Shown: positions 1 through 9,776, counted from the first letter of the stretch. The stretch: DNA of 64,000 bases from CAIVAT01 sp964525995 (GCA_964525995.1 CAZGIM010000010.1:89700-153699); one strand, 5' to 3'. Notes: generated from the sequence alone by a model not told the origin. Numbers and translations: made by a program.

Positions 1-398
1 AGCAAACCGGAAAAATCTTATTGACAGACGCAGAAATTGTGGTATCGGGCGGACGCGGTATGAAATCACCGGACAATTGGGGACCCCTCGTCGAACTTGC
101 CGAACTGTTGGGCGCTGCTACTGCATGTTCACGACCTGTGTCGGATGAAGGTTGGCGATCACATGAAGAACATACCGGACAAACCGGTAAAATAATTGCC
201 CCCAATCTTTATTTCGCGATCGGTATTTCCGGTGCGACTCAGCACCTCGCCGGTGTCAGCTCCTCAAAATATATCGTCGCCATTAATACTGATAAAGATG
301 CGCCCATCTTTTCCGCAGCCCAGTATGGGATTGTGGGAGATGCAGGGAAGGTCCTTCCGAAATTGGTCGATGCGGTAAAGGAATTCAAGACGAAATAA
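1..398 (+). CDS. etfA: Electron transfer flavoprotein alpha subunit, 3' part only
   Basis: The reading frame is open from the window edge, so the 5' end is missing. The visible part is the FAD-binding C-terminal domain of EtfA: the SGGRGM segment, then SRPVSDEGW, the HTGQTGK flavin loop and the IGISGATQH stretch that contacts FAD. ETF accepts electrons from acyl-CoA dehydrogenases and passes them to a membrane quinone reductase. The next three genes encode exactly those partners and follow on the same strand with gaps of 7 to 20 bases or an overlap, so this is one operon. etfB is expected just upstream, outside the window. The identification is secure; the length cannot be judged. Confidence 0.95.
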   Translation, partial: QTGKILLTDAEIVVSGGRGMKSPDNWGPLVELAELLGAATACSRPVSDEGWRSHEEHTGQTGKIIAPNLYFAIGISGATQHLAGVSSSKYIVAINTDKDAPIFSAAQYGIVGDAGKVLPKLVDAVKEFKTK

Positions 399-405
399 TT
401 CTAAG

Positions 406-1761
406 ATGTTGAAACAGATCATTTTTGCCCTGACCCTCGTCACAACTGTAGGTTGCTTCACCTATACCATCCTCAGAATTTACGAGTTTTTCAAATTCAC
501 AAAACCTGCATTCCCTGTCAATCATATTTGTCAACGCTTTTGGATGACACTTAAGGTCGCAGTGGGTCAGACAAAAATCCTCAGACGACCGGTTATTGGA
601 TTTTTTCATGCTTTGGTTTTCTGGGGGTTTTGCATTATTCTTTTCGGCAGTATTGAAATGGTGATCGACGGACTGACAGGCAATGAACGGTCTCTGAAGG
701 TTCTCGGGGGATTTTATGACTTCATGGTTGCCTCTGGTGATATCTTTGGCCTGATTGTCGCTATTTCCATCCTTGTTTTTCTCACTCGTCGGGTATTCTT
801 TCATATCAGTCGCTTCGAAGGCATTGAAATGAAGAAGATTTCTCATATTGACGCCAATATTGCCTTGACCCTGATCCTTCTTCTGATGGTCTCGCTCCTG
901 GGAATGAACAGCGTATATTATGAAAAACTTGATTTTTCGGAAGAACCCCAGGCCGGTATTTTTCCGGTCAGCAGCATCCTCTCTGGCCTGTTTGCGGGTT
1001 GTGACGTTGATCAACTCCGGCTTCTCCATGAATTTTTCTGGTGGAGTCATATCCTGTTGATCTTTATTTTTGCTAATATCCTTCCGTACTCGAAACATTT
1101 TCATGTGTTTATGTCAGTCCCGAATGTATTCCTCTCAAGGCTTGAACCTTTGGGAAAACTGACAAATATGGACTCCATAACCAGGGAGGTAAAAATGATG
1201 TTGAACCCCGAAGCAGATTTTTCTGAAAATCAAGCCGGTCAACAACCACCGGAAAGATTTGGAATCAAAGATGTTGAGGACGTTACATGGAAAAATTACC
1301 TCGATTCTCTTTCCTGTACCGAATGCGGACGCTGCACCTCTGTGTGCCCGGCCAACCTGACCGGTAAGCGACTTTCACCTAGGAAAATCCTGATGGATCT
1401 CAGGGCAAGAATGAAAGAAAAGGGTCCCTTGATGGTGAAAAACGGCAGAACGTTCGACGATCAAAAATCGCTGTTACGTTCCTATATCACAGAAGAAGAG
1501 TTGTGGGCCTGTACAACCTGTAATGCCTGCGCTCAGGAATGCCCTGTAAACATCAACCATCCTTCCATAATAGTTGATATGCGGCGGTACCTCGTGATGG
1601 AAGAAGCCTCAGCTCCTGGTGAACTTAAAAGCGTTTTCAACAATATCGAAAATAATGGTGCACCATGGCAATTTTCTCCGGAAGACAGGCTTCTTTGGGC
1701 ACAGGAAATGGATTTAAAATCAACTAAACCGGCTTCTGTAAATGGAAATAAAAAAGTTTGA
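406..1761 (+). CDS. Membrane Fe-S oxidoreductase, NarI-like plus 4Fe-4S dicluster (ETF:quinone oxidoreductase part 1)
   Basis: The N-terminal half (about residues 1-240) has several hydrophobic helices with His residues, as in the nitrate reductase gamma-like haem b domain. The C-terminal half carries two CxxCxxCxxxCP ferredoxin motifs (CTECGRCTSVCP near 305 and CTTCNACAQECP near 370). The gene lies between etfA and a CCG-domain gene, which it overlaps by 20 bases. From family knowledge this matches the membrane ETF:menaquinone oxidoreductase type. In many other bacteria the haem, Fe-S and CCG domains form one polypeptide; here they are split over two genes. Likely role: taking electrons from reduced ETF into the menaquinone pool. 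Confidence 0.85.
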   Translation: MLKQIIFALTLVTTVGCFTYTILRIYEFFKFTKPAFPVNHICQRFWMTLKVAVGQTKILRRPVIGFFHALVFWGFCIILFGSIEMVIDGLTGNERSLKVLGGFYDFMVASGDIFGLIVAISILVFLTRRVFFHISRFEGIEMKKISHIDANIALTLILLLMVSLLGMNSVYYEKLDFSEEPQAGIFPVSSILSGLFAGCDVDQLRLLHEFFWWSHILLIFIFANILPYSKHFHVFMSVPNVFLSRLEPLGKLTNMDSITREVKMMLNPEADFSENQAGQQPPERFGIKDVEDVTWKNYLDSLSCTECGRCTSVCPANLTGKRLSPRKILMDLRARMKEKGPLMVKNGRTFDDQKSLLRSYITEEELWACTTCNACAQECPVNINHPSIIVDMRRYLVMEEASAPGELKSVFNNIENNGAPWQFSPEDRLLWAQEMDLKSTKPASVNGNKKV

Positions 1762-2536
1762 AATCCCGGTAATGGCCGATCTTTTCGCGAAAGGAGAGCG
1801 TCCTGAATATCTATTCTGGGTTGGTTGTGCCGGCGCCTTTGATGACCGCTACAAAAAAGTTACCAGGGCCTTTGCCAAAATCCTTTCCTTCCTCAATATC
1901 AGCTATGCCGTTTTAGGTAAAGAAGAAACATGTACTGGCGATCCCGCCCGCCGGGCCGGTAACGAGATGCTTTATCAGATGCAGGCCTTGCAGAATATCG
2001 CCACATTCGAACGATATGGAATAACAAAGATTATAACCATTTGTCCCCACTGTTACAATGTTTTCAAAAACGAATATCCCGACCTGGGGGGCAACTACAC
2101 TGTAATCAACTATCTCCAGTTTCTTGAACAGATGATTGCAGAAGGAACACTGAAATTGGACCCATCTAAACTCGATGGCAGCACCGTGACATATCATGAT
2201 CCCTGTTATCTGGGTCGCGCTAATAAGGTATATAACGCCCCGCGGAGTATCATCCGTAACCTTGGCCCGAAATTCATTGAGATGGAAAGGCATAAAAGCT
2301 TTGCTCTGTGTTGTGGAGCAGGTGGGGCCCAGATGTTCAAAGAAGCTGAAAAAGGCGATAAAGAGATTTTTCTCGAACGAACGGAAGAGGCCTTGCGTAC
2401 CCGGGCCGACATCATCGCTACCGCATGTCCGTTTTGTATGACCATGATGACCGACGGAATCAAATATAAGAACCAGGAGGAGACCGTGAAGAATTATGAT
2501 ATTGCCGAACTAATTGTCAAATCCCTAAATATTTAG
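1742..2536 (+). CDS. CCG-domain Fe-S protein, HdrB/GlpC-like (ETF:quinone oxidoreductase part 2)
   Basis: This is a 264-residue soluble protein with two cysteine-rich CCG modules. The first includes FWVGCAG, ETCTGDPARR and CPHCYN; the second includes YHDPCYLGR, CCGAGG and CPFCMTMM. Such modules bind non-cubane or 4Fe-4S clusters in heterodisulfide reductase subunits and related oxidoreductases. Its start lies inside the end of the preceding membrane Fe-S gene (20-base overlap), which implies translational coupling and a stable complex. Together the two would form the quinone-reducing end of the ETF pathway. No signal peptide is seen, so it should sit on the cytoplasmic face. Confidence 0.85.
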   Translation: MEIKKFEIPVMADLFAKGERPEYLFWVGCAGAFDDRYKKVTRAFAKILSFLNISYAVLGKEETCTGDPARRAGNEMLYQMQALQNIATFERYGITKIITICPHCYNVFKNEYPDLGGNYTVINYLQFLEQMIAEGTLKLDPSKLDGSTVTYHDPCYLGRANKVYNAPRSIIRNLGPKFIEMERHKSFALCCGAGGAQMFKEAEKGDKEIFLERTEEALRTRADIIATACPFCMTMMTDGIKYKNQEETVKNYDIAELIVKSLNI

Positions 2537-2555
2537 CAACCAAAAAAACAAACAA

Positions 2556-4337
2556 ATGGAGTCTAAAAAAGTACTGAAGAGCGGCGAATTCCTTGTTGAT
2601 GAAATGGCAGCCTCCGATATCTTTATTCCAGAGGAATTTAACGAAGAACAAAAGATGATTGCCCAGACTTGTCAGGATTTTCTGGAAGCTGAGGTATATC
2701 CCAACATTGACCGGATCGACACACCCGATACCGCTCTGATGAAAGAGATTCTGAAAAAAGCCGGGGATTTAGGTCTGATGGGAATTTCAATTCCTGAAGA
2801 ATACGGTGGATTTGGACAGTCTTTTGTTACCCAGATGCTGGCAGCAGAGACTATTGGAGCCGGATACTCCTTTTCAGTGGCATTCATGGCCCATACCGGA
2901 ATCGGGACCCTTCCGATAATGTACTACGGTAATGAAAACCAGCGGCAACGTTATGTCACACGACTGGCAACCGGTGAATTGTTAGGAGCCTATTGCCTCA
3001 CAGAACCCGGCGCAGGTAGCGATGCAAACTCTGGTAAAACACAAGCCATTCTTTCCGGCGACGGAAAACACTATATTCTGAATGGCCAGAAAATGTGGAT
3101 CACCAATGCAGGATTCGCCGACACCCAGGTCGTCTTTGCCAAGATAGACAAAGACCGTGTTTTAAGCGCATTTATTGTCGAACGTAACTTTCCCGGGGTG
3201 GTCGTTAATCCCGACGAACACAAAATGGGAATAAAGGGATCCTCAACCGCCCAGATTTTCTATAACGACGTAAAAGTTCCTGTTGAAAACCTCATCGGGA
3301 AAAGGGGAGAAGGATTCAGGATTGCCCTGAGCATCCTTCATATGGGACGGATAAAACTGGGAGCCAATGTACTGGGTGCCTCTAAGAAAGCAATCAGTGA
3401 TTCGGTTAAATATGCTAATGAACGGAAACAATTTGGTGTGTTGATCTCTACTTTCGGAGCAATTAAACATAAACTCGCCCAACAGGTTATTAAAACCTAT
3501 GCACTTGAATGCGCCATATACAGGCTCAGTAAAGATATTGACGATCTTATTGAAAAGAATAAGCAATCTGGGATGGATAAAGGGAAAGCTTCCATTGAGG
3601 GAATCTGCCACTATGCAGTCGAAGCCGCCATACTCAAGGTTTATGGGTCAGAAGTTCTGGATTTCGTTATTGATGAAGCCGTCCAGATTCATGGAGGTAT
3701 GGGTTATTCGGCCGAAATGGCTGTCGAAAGAGGTTACCGCGACTCACGCATCAACCGGATATTCGAGGGTACCAATGAAATTAACCGGTTACTCGTTGTT
3801 GACACTGCCATGAAACGCGCTCTGAAAGGTGACTTTGATATGTTCGATAAAGCTGCTGCCTTATCAGAAACATTGGAGACCATTGCCCTGCAGCCTGTGA
3901 AAGGGGAATCTTATTTTGATGAAAAAGCACGAATTATAAAGAACTTTAAGAATTTAATCCTGGTACTCATCCAAACTGCAGTTAAAAAATTCGATAAAAA
4001 GCTTGTTACGGAACAGGAAGTTCAAAATAACCTTACCGACATGATTATGGAAACTTACCTTGCTGAGTCGATGTTGCTGAGGATCCAAAAAATGGAAGCA
4101 TTGAAGGGGTATTCCAGCGATTTACACCACAACATGCTCAGTGTTTTCATTTATGATGCAGCTGCGAAAATCGGAAAAGCCGGATTTGATGCCATAAACT
4201 CCATCGAACCGACTGCACTGACCGAAAAATTATATAATGCACTCACTGAACTCACGAAAGTTCCCGGAATCAATGTCAAAGAGTGCCGTCGGATAATTGC
4301 CGATAAATTAATTGAGCAGAATAAGTACCAATTTTGA
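2556..4337 (+). CDS. Acyl-CoA dehydrogenase, long form
   Basis: This flavoenzyme oxidises acyl-CoA to trans-2-enoyl-CoA and passes electrons to ETF. The 593 residues contain the FAD and substrate signature LTEPGAGSDA near residue 148, the QIHGGMGY segment, and IFEGTNEINRL with the glutamate of FEGT as the expected catalytic base. It is longer than the usual 380-residue short-chain enzymes. The extra C-terminal helical region of about 170 residues resembles the very-long-chain or Bacteroidota long type. It follows the Fe-S gene by 19 bases, so dehydrogenase, ETF and quinone reductase are probably made together. Chain-length preference cannot be read from the sequence. Confidence 0.92.
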   Translation: MESKKVLKSGEFLVDEMAASDIFIPEEFNEEQKMIAQTCQDFLEAEVYPNIDRIDTPDTALMKEILKKAGDLGLMGISIPEEYGGFGQSFVTQMLAAETIGAGYSFSVAFMAHTGIGTLPIMYYGNENQRQRYVTRLATGELLGAYCLTEPGAGSDANSGKTQAILSGDGKHYILNGQKMWITNAGFADTQVVFAKIDKDRVLSAFIVERNFPGVVVNPDEHKMGIKGSSTAQIFYNDVKVPVENLIGKRGEGFRIALSILHMGRIKLGANVLGASKKAISDSVKYANERKQFGVLISTFGAIKHKLAQQVIKTYALECAIYRLSKDIDDLIEKNKQSGMDKGKASIEGICHYAVEAAILKVYGSEVLDFVIDEAVQIHGGMGYSAEMAVERGYRDSRINRIFEGTNEINRLLVVDTAMKRALKGDFDMFDKAAALSETLETIALQPVKGESYFDEKARIIKNFKNLILVLIQTAVKKFDKKLVTEQEVQNNLTDMIMETYLAESMLLRIQKMEALKGYSSDLHHNMLSVFIYDAAAKIGKAGFDAINSIEPTALTEKLYNALTELTKVPGINVKECRRIIADKLIEQNKYQF

Positions 4338-4359
4338 TAAAGTCATCTGAATCTACCAC

Positions 4360-6912
4360 CTAATCTGCAGGTTGAACTTCTTCACCTGCAGATTTCTTTA
4401 TGGTTACCTGAATCTCATCCTTCTCTTTGGAGTAGTCTACCAAGATGGTATCTTTCTCGGTAATCTTCGTTTTGATGATCTCCTCGGCAAGGGTATCTTC
4501 AACATATTTCTGAATAGCACGTTTTAAGGGCCGGGCTCCAAACTGTGCATCCCATCCTTTATCTGCGATGAAATCCTTGGCAGTGTCAGTGATCACGATC
4601 TGGTATCCGAGTCCCTTAATGCGGTCGTACAACTGTTTTAACTCGATATCGATGATCTTATGAATATCTTCCCTTTCAAGAGAATCAAAAATCACAATAT
4701 CGTCAATGCGGTTGAGAAACTCTGGAGCAAAGGCTTTTTTCAAAGCATTTTCAATGACCCCCCTGGCATAATCGCCCGATGTAGCCTGCTTTGCTGATGT
4801 CGAAAAGCCAACACCTTGTCCGAAATCTTTAAGTTGCCTTGATCCAATGTTGGAGGTCATGATCACAATGGTATTCTTGAAATCAACCCGCCGGCCAAAA
4901 CTATCAGTTAGAACACCATCATCCAGCACCTGGAGTAACAAGTGAAAAACATCGGGATGCGCTTTTTCGATCTCGTCAAGCAATACGATGGCATAAGGCC
5001 GTCGGCGTATCTTTTCCGTCAGTTGCCCGCCTTCTTCATAACCCACATAACCCGGTGGTGCACCGATGAGGCGTGATACGGCAAATTTTTCCATATACTC
5101 ACTCATATCGATACGGACCAGTGCATCCTCTGTATCAAACAGGTATTTAGATAATATCTTGGCAAGATGGGTCTTCCCGACACCCGTCGGTCCTAAAAAG
5201 ATAAAGGTTCCAATCGGTTTGTTCGGATCCTTTAATCCGGCTCTGTTCCGGCGAATTGCCTTGACAACTTTCCTGATGGCTTCACTTTGCCCGATGACTG
5301 AGCCTTCCAACTCGGTCTCCATATTTATCAGCCTCTCGCTCTCATTCTTTGCAATTCGCTGCACGGGGATACCCGTCATCATGGCGACAACCTCCGCAAC
5401 ATTTTCTTCTCCGACAACCTGCCGGTTCAATTTAGCGTTCTCTTCCCACTTCTTTTTCTCCCGCTCAAGGCTCTCTTGAAGCTTTCTTTCTGTATCCCTG
5501 AGATCGGCAGCCTCTTCAAATTTCTGACTATTGATGGCTGCCATTTTTTTCTTTCGCGCCTCTTCGATCTGATTTTCAATGGTAACAATTTCAGCAGGAA
5601 CGTTGATATTGGATATGTGAACCCTTGCGCCAGCCTCATCCAGGGCATCAATGGCTTTGTCGGGCAAATAACGGTCAGTAATGTACCGATTGGTCAATGA
5701 TACACAGGTCTTGATCGCCTCATCAGTATATTTAACCAAGTGGTGATCCTCGTACTTTTCCTTGATGTTGTTGAGAATCTCGACCGTTTCTTCAGGAGAT
5801 GTCGGGTCAACCAGCACCTTTTGAAACCGGCGTTCCAGGGCGCCATCCTTCTCAATGTATTGACGGTACTCATCCAATGTAGTTGCTCCGATACACTGAA
5901 TGTCACCTCGGGCAAGCGCAGGTTTGAACATATTCGAAGCGTCCAGTGACCCTGATGCATTACCTGCCCCAACAATCGTATGGATTTCATCAATAAACAC
6001 AATGATGTTGGGGTTCTTCTCTAATTCATTCAGCACCGCTTTCATCCGTTCTTCAAACTGCCCGCGGTACTTGGTACCGGCGACAAGAGATGCAAGATCA
6101 AGCGAAACAAGCCTTTTATTGAATAAAGCTCTCGAAACTTTTCTCTGAACGATCCGTAATGCCAGTCCTTCGGCAATCGCCGATTTCCCCACACCGGGCT
6201 CACCGATCAAGATGGGATTATTCTTTTTTCTGCGACTTAAAATTTGCGCAATCCTTTGTAGTTCTGTTTCTCGTCCGACAATGGGGTCAAGACGACCTTC
6301 TTCGGCGGCCTTTGTGATATCCCTTCCAAAGTTATCCAGTACCGGGGTCTTTGATTTCGAATCCTGCCCTTTTTTCTGACTTCCCGAAAAACTTTTTCCA
6401 CCCTCTTCAGCCTCTTCATCCTCCTCATCCTTAGGCAGAATGTCCTGGGGATCAAAGTTAATTTCTTCACTGCTGCTGGCAAGAATAGACTTTAATTCAT
6501 CTTTTACAGTACTGTATGTTGCTCCATATGACGAAAGTGTCTTTGTCACCAGATTATTCTCATCTTTTAATATTGCCATCAACAAATGCTCGGTCCCGAT
6601 CAGCTCACTGTTAAACAATTTAGCTTCAAGGTAGGTTATCTTTAAAGCACGTTCAGCCTGCTTAATCAAAGGAATGTTTTCACCGGTAATTTGAACCTCT
6701 TTGTGACTTGCGACTGCCATCTCGAGCTTTTTCCTGACACCGGGAAGATCCACTCCCAAGATTTTCAGAATCCGGATTGCAAGACCTTCACCTTCACGAA
6801 TGATCCCTAATAAAAGATGCTCCAGACCAATATAATCGTTTCCCAGTCTCTGGGCCTCTTCACGACTATAAATCAGTACGTCTTTGACACGCTGAGAAAA
6901 TTTAGCTTCCAT
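4360..6912 (-). CDS. clpC: ATP-dependent Clp protease ATPase subunit ClpC
   Basis: This Hsp100 unfoldase delivers substrates to ClpP. Two Clp-N repeats (about residues 1-145) precede two AAA+ modules, with Walker A GEPGVGKS at 237-244 and GPTGVGKT at 574-581. Between them is a coiled M region containing a UVR-like segment (AADLRDTERKLQ), which separates ClpC from ClpA and ClpB. A VGF tripeptide in the second module fits the ClpP-docking loop. The frame extends nine codons further upstream, but MEAKFSQRVKDVL at 6912 is the family's normal start. The gene converges with the acyl-CoA dehydrogenase gene and diverges from gyrA. ClpS, a likely adaptor, lies about 8 kb away. Confidence 0.95.
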   Translation of the reverse strand: MEAKFSQRVKDVLIYSREEAQRLGNDYIGLEHLLLGIIREGEGLAIRILKILGVDLPGVRKKLEMAVASHKEVQITGENIPLIKQAERALKITYLEAKLFNSELIGTEHLLMAILKDENNLVTKTLSSYGATYSTVKDELKSILASSSEEINFDPQDILPKDEEDEEAEEGGKSFSGSQKKGQDSKSKTPVLDNFGRDITKAAEEGRLDPIVGRETELQRIAQILSRRKKNNPILIGEPGVGKSAIAEGLALRIVQRKVSRALFNKRLVSLDLASLVAGTKYRGQFEERMKAVLNELEKNPNIIVFIDEIHTIVGAGNASGSLDASNMFKPALARGDIQCIGATTLDEYRQYIEKDGALERRFQKVLVDPTSPEETVEILNNIKEKYEDHHLVKYTDEAIKTCVSLTNRYITDRYLPDKAIDALDEAGARVHISNINVPAEIVTIENQIEEARKKKMAAINSQKFEEAADLRDTERKLQESLEREKKKWEENAKLNRQVVGEENVAEVVAMMTGIPVQRIAKNESERLINMETELEGSVIGQSEAIRKVVKAIRRNRAGLKDPNKPIGTFIFLGPTGVGKTHLAKILSKYLFDTEDALVRIDMSEYMEKFAVSRLIGAPPGYVGYEEGGQLTEKIRRRPYAIVLLDEIEKAHPDVFHLLLQVLDDGVLTDSFGRRVDFKNTIVIMTSNIGSRQLKDFGQGVGFSTSAKQATSGDYARGVIENALKKAFAPEFLNRIDDIVIFDSLEREDIHKIIDIELKQLYDRIKGLGYQIVITDTAKDFIADKGWDAQFGARPLKRAIQKYVEDTLAEEIIKTKITEKDTILVDYSKEKDEIQVTIKKSAGEEVQPAD
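4362..4394. terminator. Perfect 11-bp inverted repeat at the convergent gene ends
   Basis: Arms at 4362-4372 and 4384-4394 are exact reverse complements (AATCTGCAGGT and its complement) with an 11-base loop. It overlaps the clpC stop codon and lies 25 bases after the acyl-CoA dehydrogenase stop. There is no clear U-tract on either side, so it may be a bidirectional terminator or an mRNA 3'-end stabiliser. Confidence 0.45.
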
Positions 6913-6985
6913 AATTAATCGGATAAAAGTTACTCGCACGACAAAAAGTGAACCATGTTATTTTCGGTAATTCTGTCATGACTTT

Positions 6986-6993
6986 CAAAAATA
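6986..6993 (-). promoter_or_regulatory. Candidate -7 element for clpC
   Basis: On the minus strand this reads TATTTTTG, matching the Bacteroidota TAnnTTTG consensus, 73 bases upstream of the chosen clpC start. No clear -33 TTTG stands at 19-21 bp, so support is modest. Confidence 0.3.
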
Positions 6994-7104
6994 CAATCGA
7001 TATCATCATATTATTTCATAAATGCCTTTATTTATGAACACTTTCATGTTAGTAAGAGATAAAAATTCCCTGCAAAAAACCATGGTGTTCTGGTGGAAAA
7101 TTCC

Positions 7105-7112
7105 TACCTTCG
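7105..7112 (+). promoter_or_regulatory. Candidate -7 element for gyrA
   Basis: TACCTTCG differs from TAnnTTTG by one base and lies 49 bases before the gyrA start. The same octamer occurs on the minus strand upstream of the PPK2 gene (51002-51009). No convincing -33 box was found. Confidence 0.3.
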
Positions 7113-7161
7113 TATGCTTAATTAGAATATTATATCTATCTGATTTTTAGACTCATAAAAC

Positions 7162-9687
7162 ATGACAGCAGACAATATGGAATCGGGTGAAAAGATCATA
7201 CAGGTCAACATTGAGAATCAGATGAAAACAGCCTACATTGATTACTCAATGTCAGTAATTGTACAGCGTGCATTACCTGATGTGAGAGACGGGCTGAAGC
7301 CTGTTCACCGAAGGGTTCTGTATGGAATGTATGAACTGGGTGTGTTATCGAACCGCCCTTACAAGAAATCAGCAAGGATCGTCGGCGAAGTGCTTGGTAA
7401 ATACCATCCACATGGTGATACTTCAGTTTATGATGCCATGACCCGAATGGCCCAGGAGTGGAGCTTGAGATATCCTCTGGTTGATGGTCAGGGCAATTTT
7501 GGATCGATGGATGGAGATAATCCGGCAGCAATGCGTTATACCGAAGCGCGTTTACAAAAAATTGCTGAGGAGATGGTTGCCGACATTGAAAAAGAGACTG
7601 TCGAATTTCAAAATAATTTTGATGATTCACTGCAGGAACCTACTGTCATGCCTTCGCGGATACCCAATTTGCTGGTCAATGGCGCATCTGGAATCGCTGT
7701 TGGTATGGCGACCAACATGGCTCCGCATAACCTTAAGGAGGTAGTTGATGGCATCATTGCATATATCGATAACAAGGATATCACCATCGCTGATCTCATG
7801 AAATTCATTAAGGCTCCTGATTTCCCGACAGGAGGAATTATATATGGTTACGATGGGGTGAAAGACGCATTCGAAACGGGGAGGGGAAGGATCATAATCA
7901 GGGGAGAGACAAAAATCGAACAGGATGATCACGGCCACGAAAAGATCATTGTTACTTCGGTCCCCTATCAGGTCAATAAGGCTGATATGATCAAAAAAAC
8001 AGCCGATCTGATCAATGATAAGAAAATTGAAGGAATCTCTGATATCCGTGACGAATCGGACCGCAATGGGGTCAGAATTGTTTATGAGTTGAAGCGGGAA
8101 GCAATAACCAATGTTGTTCTTAACAAATTATTCCAACAGACCCCGCTCCAAACCTCCTTCAATGTCAATAACATTGCTCTGGTCAAGGGGCGTCCTATGA
8201 TGTTGAATCTGAAGGATATGATTCATCACTATGTTGATCATCGGCTTGATGTGATCACACGACGCACACAATTTGAGTTACGAGAGGCCGAAAAAAGAGC
8301 CCATATTCTGGAAGGATTACTCATTGCTTTGGATAACCTGGATGCTGTTATTGCGCTGATTCGTTCCAGTCAGACACCTGAAGATGCCAGAATTGGTTTG
8401 ATGAACAACTTTGGGCTCTCTGAACAACAAGCCAAGGCCATTCTTGACATGCGGTTACAGAGACTGACCGGACTTGAACGCGAAAAGATCAAAGAAGAGT
8501 ATGCTGAATTGATCAAATTGATCCAGCATCTGAAGGATGTGCTCGCTGATGTATCCCTGCGCTTGGGAATTGTCAAAGATGAACTCCTCGATATAAAAGA
8601 GAAGTTTGGTGATGAGCCCAGATCGCAAATTGTTTATACCGCTTCCGATTTCAGGATTGAGGATACCATTGCTGATGAAAATGTGGTAATCACCATTTCT
8701 CACATGGGGTATATTAAAAGAACTCCCTTGACCGAATACCGGCGTCAGAATAGGGGAGGAAGAGGCACAAAGGGAAGTGAAATCAGGGACGAAGACTTCC
8801 TGGAACATTTATTTATTGCCACCAATCACAATTATTTACTGCTCTTTACTGAAAAGGGCAAGTGTTTTTGGTTAAGGGTATTCGAAATTCCCGAAGGAGG
8901 GAAGACGTCAAAAGGCCGGGCTATTCAAAATCTGATAAATCTTGAAACCGACAATAAAGTCAGAGCAATTATCAATGTCAAGGATTTGAGAGACAGCGAT
9001 TACATTGCATCCAACTTTATTATTCTGGCTACAAAAAAAGGAACCATCAAAAAAACTTCCTTAGAGGCCTATTCACGACCAAGGCAAAACGGAATCAACG
9101 CGATTACCATCAATGATGGAGATCAGCTGTTGGAAGCCCGGCTGACACAGGGAACCGATGAAGTCGTTATGGCTTTGAAATCGGGGAGGGCTATCAGATT
9201 CAATGAAAAGACGGTCCGTCCGATGGGCCGGAATGCCATCGGGGTCAGAGGTATTACACGTTCTGGACCCAATGATGAAGTGATCGGGATGATATGTATT
9301 CCACTGGATCGTAAGTGTGAAGTCTTAGTAGTCTCTGAAAATGGATACGGGAAAAGGTCGGATCTGGATGATTACCGAATCACCAACCGTGGTGGTAAAG
9401 GCGTGAAGACCTTGAATATAACTGATAAAACAGGAGCTTTAATTGCAATAAAGGATGTGTCTGATAATGATGATATTATGATTATTAATAAATCAGGTAT
9501 CATCATCCGGATGGCAGTTGCTGACCTCAGGGTTATCGGAAGGGCGACCCAGGGAGTGAGGTTGATCAAGATAGATGAGGGCGACGCCATTGCTGCAGTA
9601 GCAAAAGTGGATGTTGAAGTTGGCACTGAAAATGGTGAAGGGGAGGATCAAAATGAAGACCTGAACACCGAACCCCTGGAAAATTAA
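7162..9687 (+). CDS. gyrA: DNA gyrase subunit A
   Basis: This is the type II topoisomerase subunit that breaks and rejoins DNA. The catalytic tyrosine is Y126 in AAMRYTEARL. The quinolone-resistance region reads HPHGDTSVYD, placing Thr87 and Asp91 at the positions of E. coli Ser83 and Asp87; threonine is a natural alternative there in some bacteria and is not evidence of resistance. The C-terminal beta-pinwheel has a GyrA-box-like QNRGGRG near residue 531, so this is gyrase rather than ParC. Length 841 is typical, and an acidic tail (GEGEDQNEDLN) ends the protein. It is divergent from clpC with 249 bases between starts. Confidence 0.95.
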   Translation: MTADNMESGEKIIQVNIENQMKTAYIDYSMSVIVQRALPDVRDGLKPVHRRVLYGMYELGVLSNRPYKKSARIVGEVLGKYHPHGDTSVYDAMTRMAQEWSLRYPLVDGQGNFGSMDGDNPAAMRYTEARLQKIAEEMVADIEKETVEFQNNFDDSLQEPTVMPSRIPNLLVNGASGIAVGMATNMAPHNLKEVVDGIIAYIDNKDITIADLMKFIKAPDFPTGGIIYGYDGVKDAFETGRGRIIIRGETKIEQDDHGHEKIIVTSVPYQVNKADMIKKTADLINDKKIEGISDIRDESDRNGVRIVYELKREAITNVVLNKLFQQTPLQTSFNVNNIALVKGRPMMLNLKDMIHHYVDHRLDVITRRTQFELREAEKRAHILEGLLIALDNLDAVIALIRSSQTPEDARIGLMNNFGLSEQQAKAILDMRLQRLTGLEREKIKEEYAELIKLIQHLKDVLADVSLRLGIVKDELLDIKEKFGDEPRSQIVYTASDFRIEDTIADENVVITISHMGYIKRTPLTEYRRQNRGGRGTKGSEIRDEDFLEHLFIATNHNYLLLFTEKGKCFWLRVFEIPEGGKTSKGRAIQNLINLETDNKVRAIINVKDLRDSDYIASNFIILATKKGTIKKTSLEAYSRPRQNGINAITINDGDQLLEARLTQGTDEVVMALKSGRAIRFNEKTVRPMGRNAIGVRGITRSGPNDEVIGMICIPLDRKCEVLVVSENGYGKRSDLDDYRITNRGGKGVKTLNITDKTGALIAIKDVSDNDDIMIINKSGIIIRMAVADLRVIGRATQGVRLIKIDEGDAIAAVAKVDVEVGTENGEGEDQNEDLNTEPLEN

Positions 9688-9722
9688 TTTTAGAAGTTGA
9701 ACATAAAGTCATCGGGCTTGTT

Positions 9723-9730
9723 TATCTTTG
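9723..9730 (+). promoter_or_regulatory. Candidate -7 element for the TPR gene
   Basis: TATCTTTG matches TAnnTTTG exactly, 46 bases before the start at 9777. A TTG lies 23 bases upstream (9697-9699), slightly beyond the usual spacing. Confidence 0.5.
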
Positions 9731-9776
9731 CAGGCTGCAAATCAATTCAATGTAAACATTTATAACATCCAAACCA

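Noticed and set aside
385..1104. 239-codon minus-strand open frame
   Set aside because: It lies entirely opposite the membrane Fe-S gene, has no family features, and the plus-strand gene has clear motifs.
7420..7434. Quinolone-resistance substitution in gyrA
   Set aside because: Thr at the Ser83-equivalent is natural in several taxa and the Asp87-equivalent is retained.
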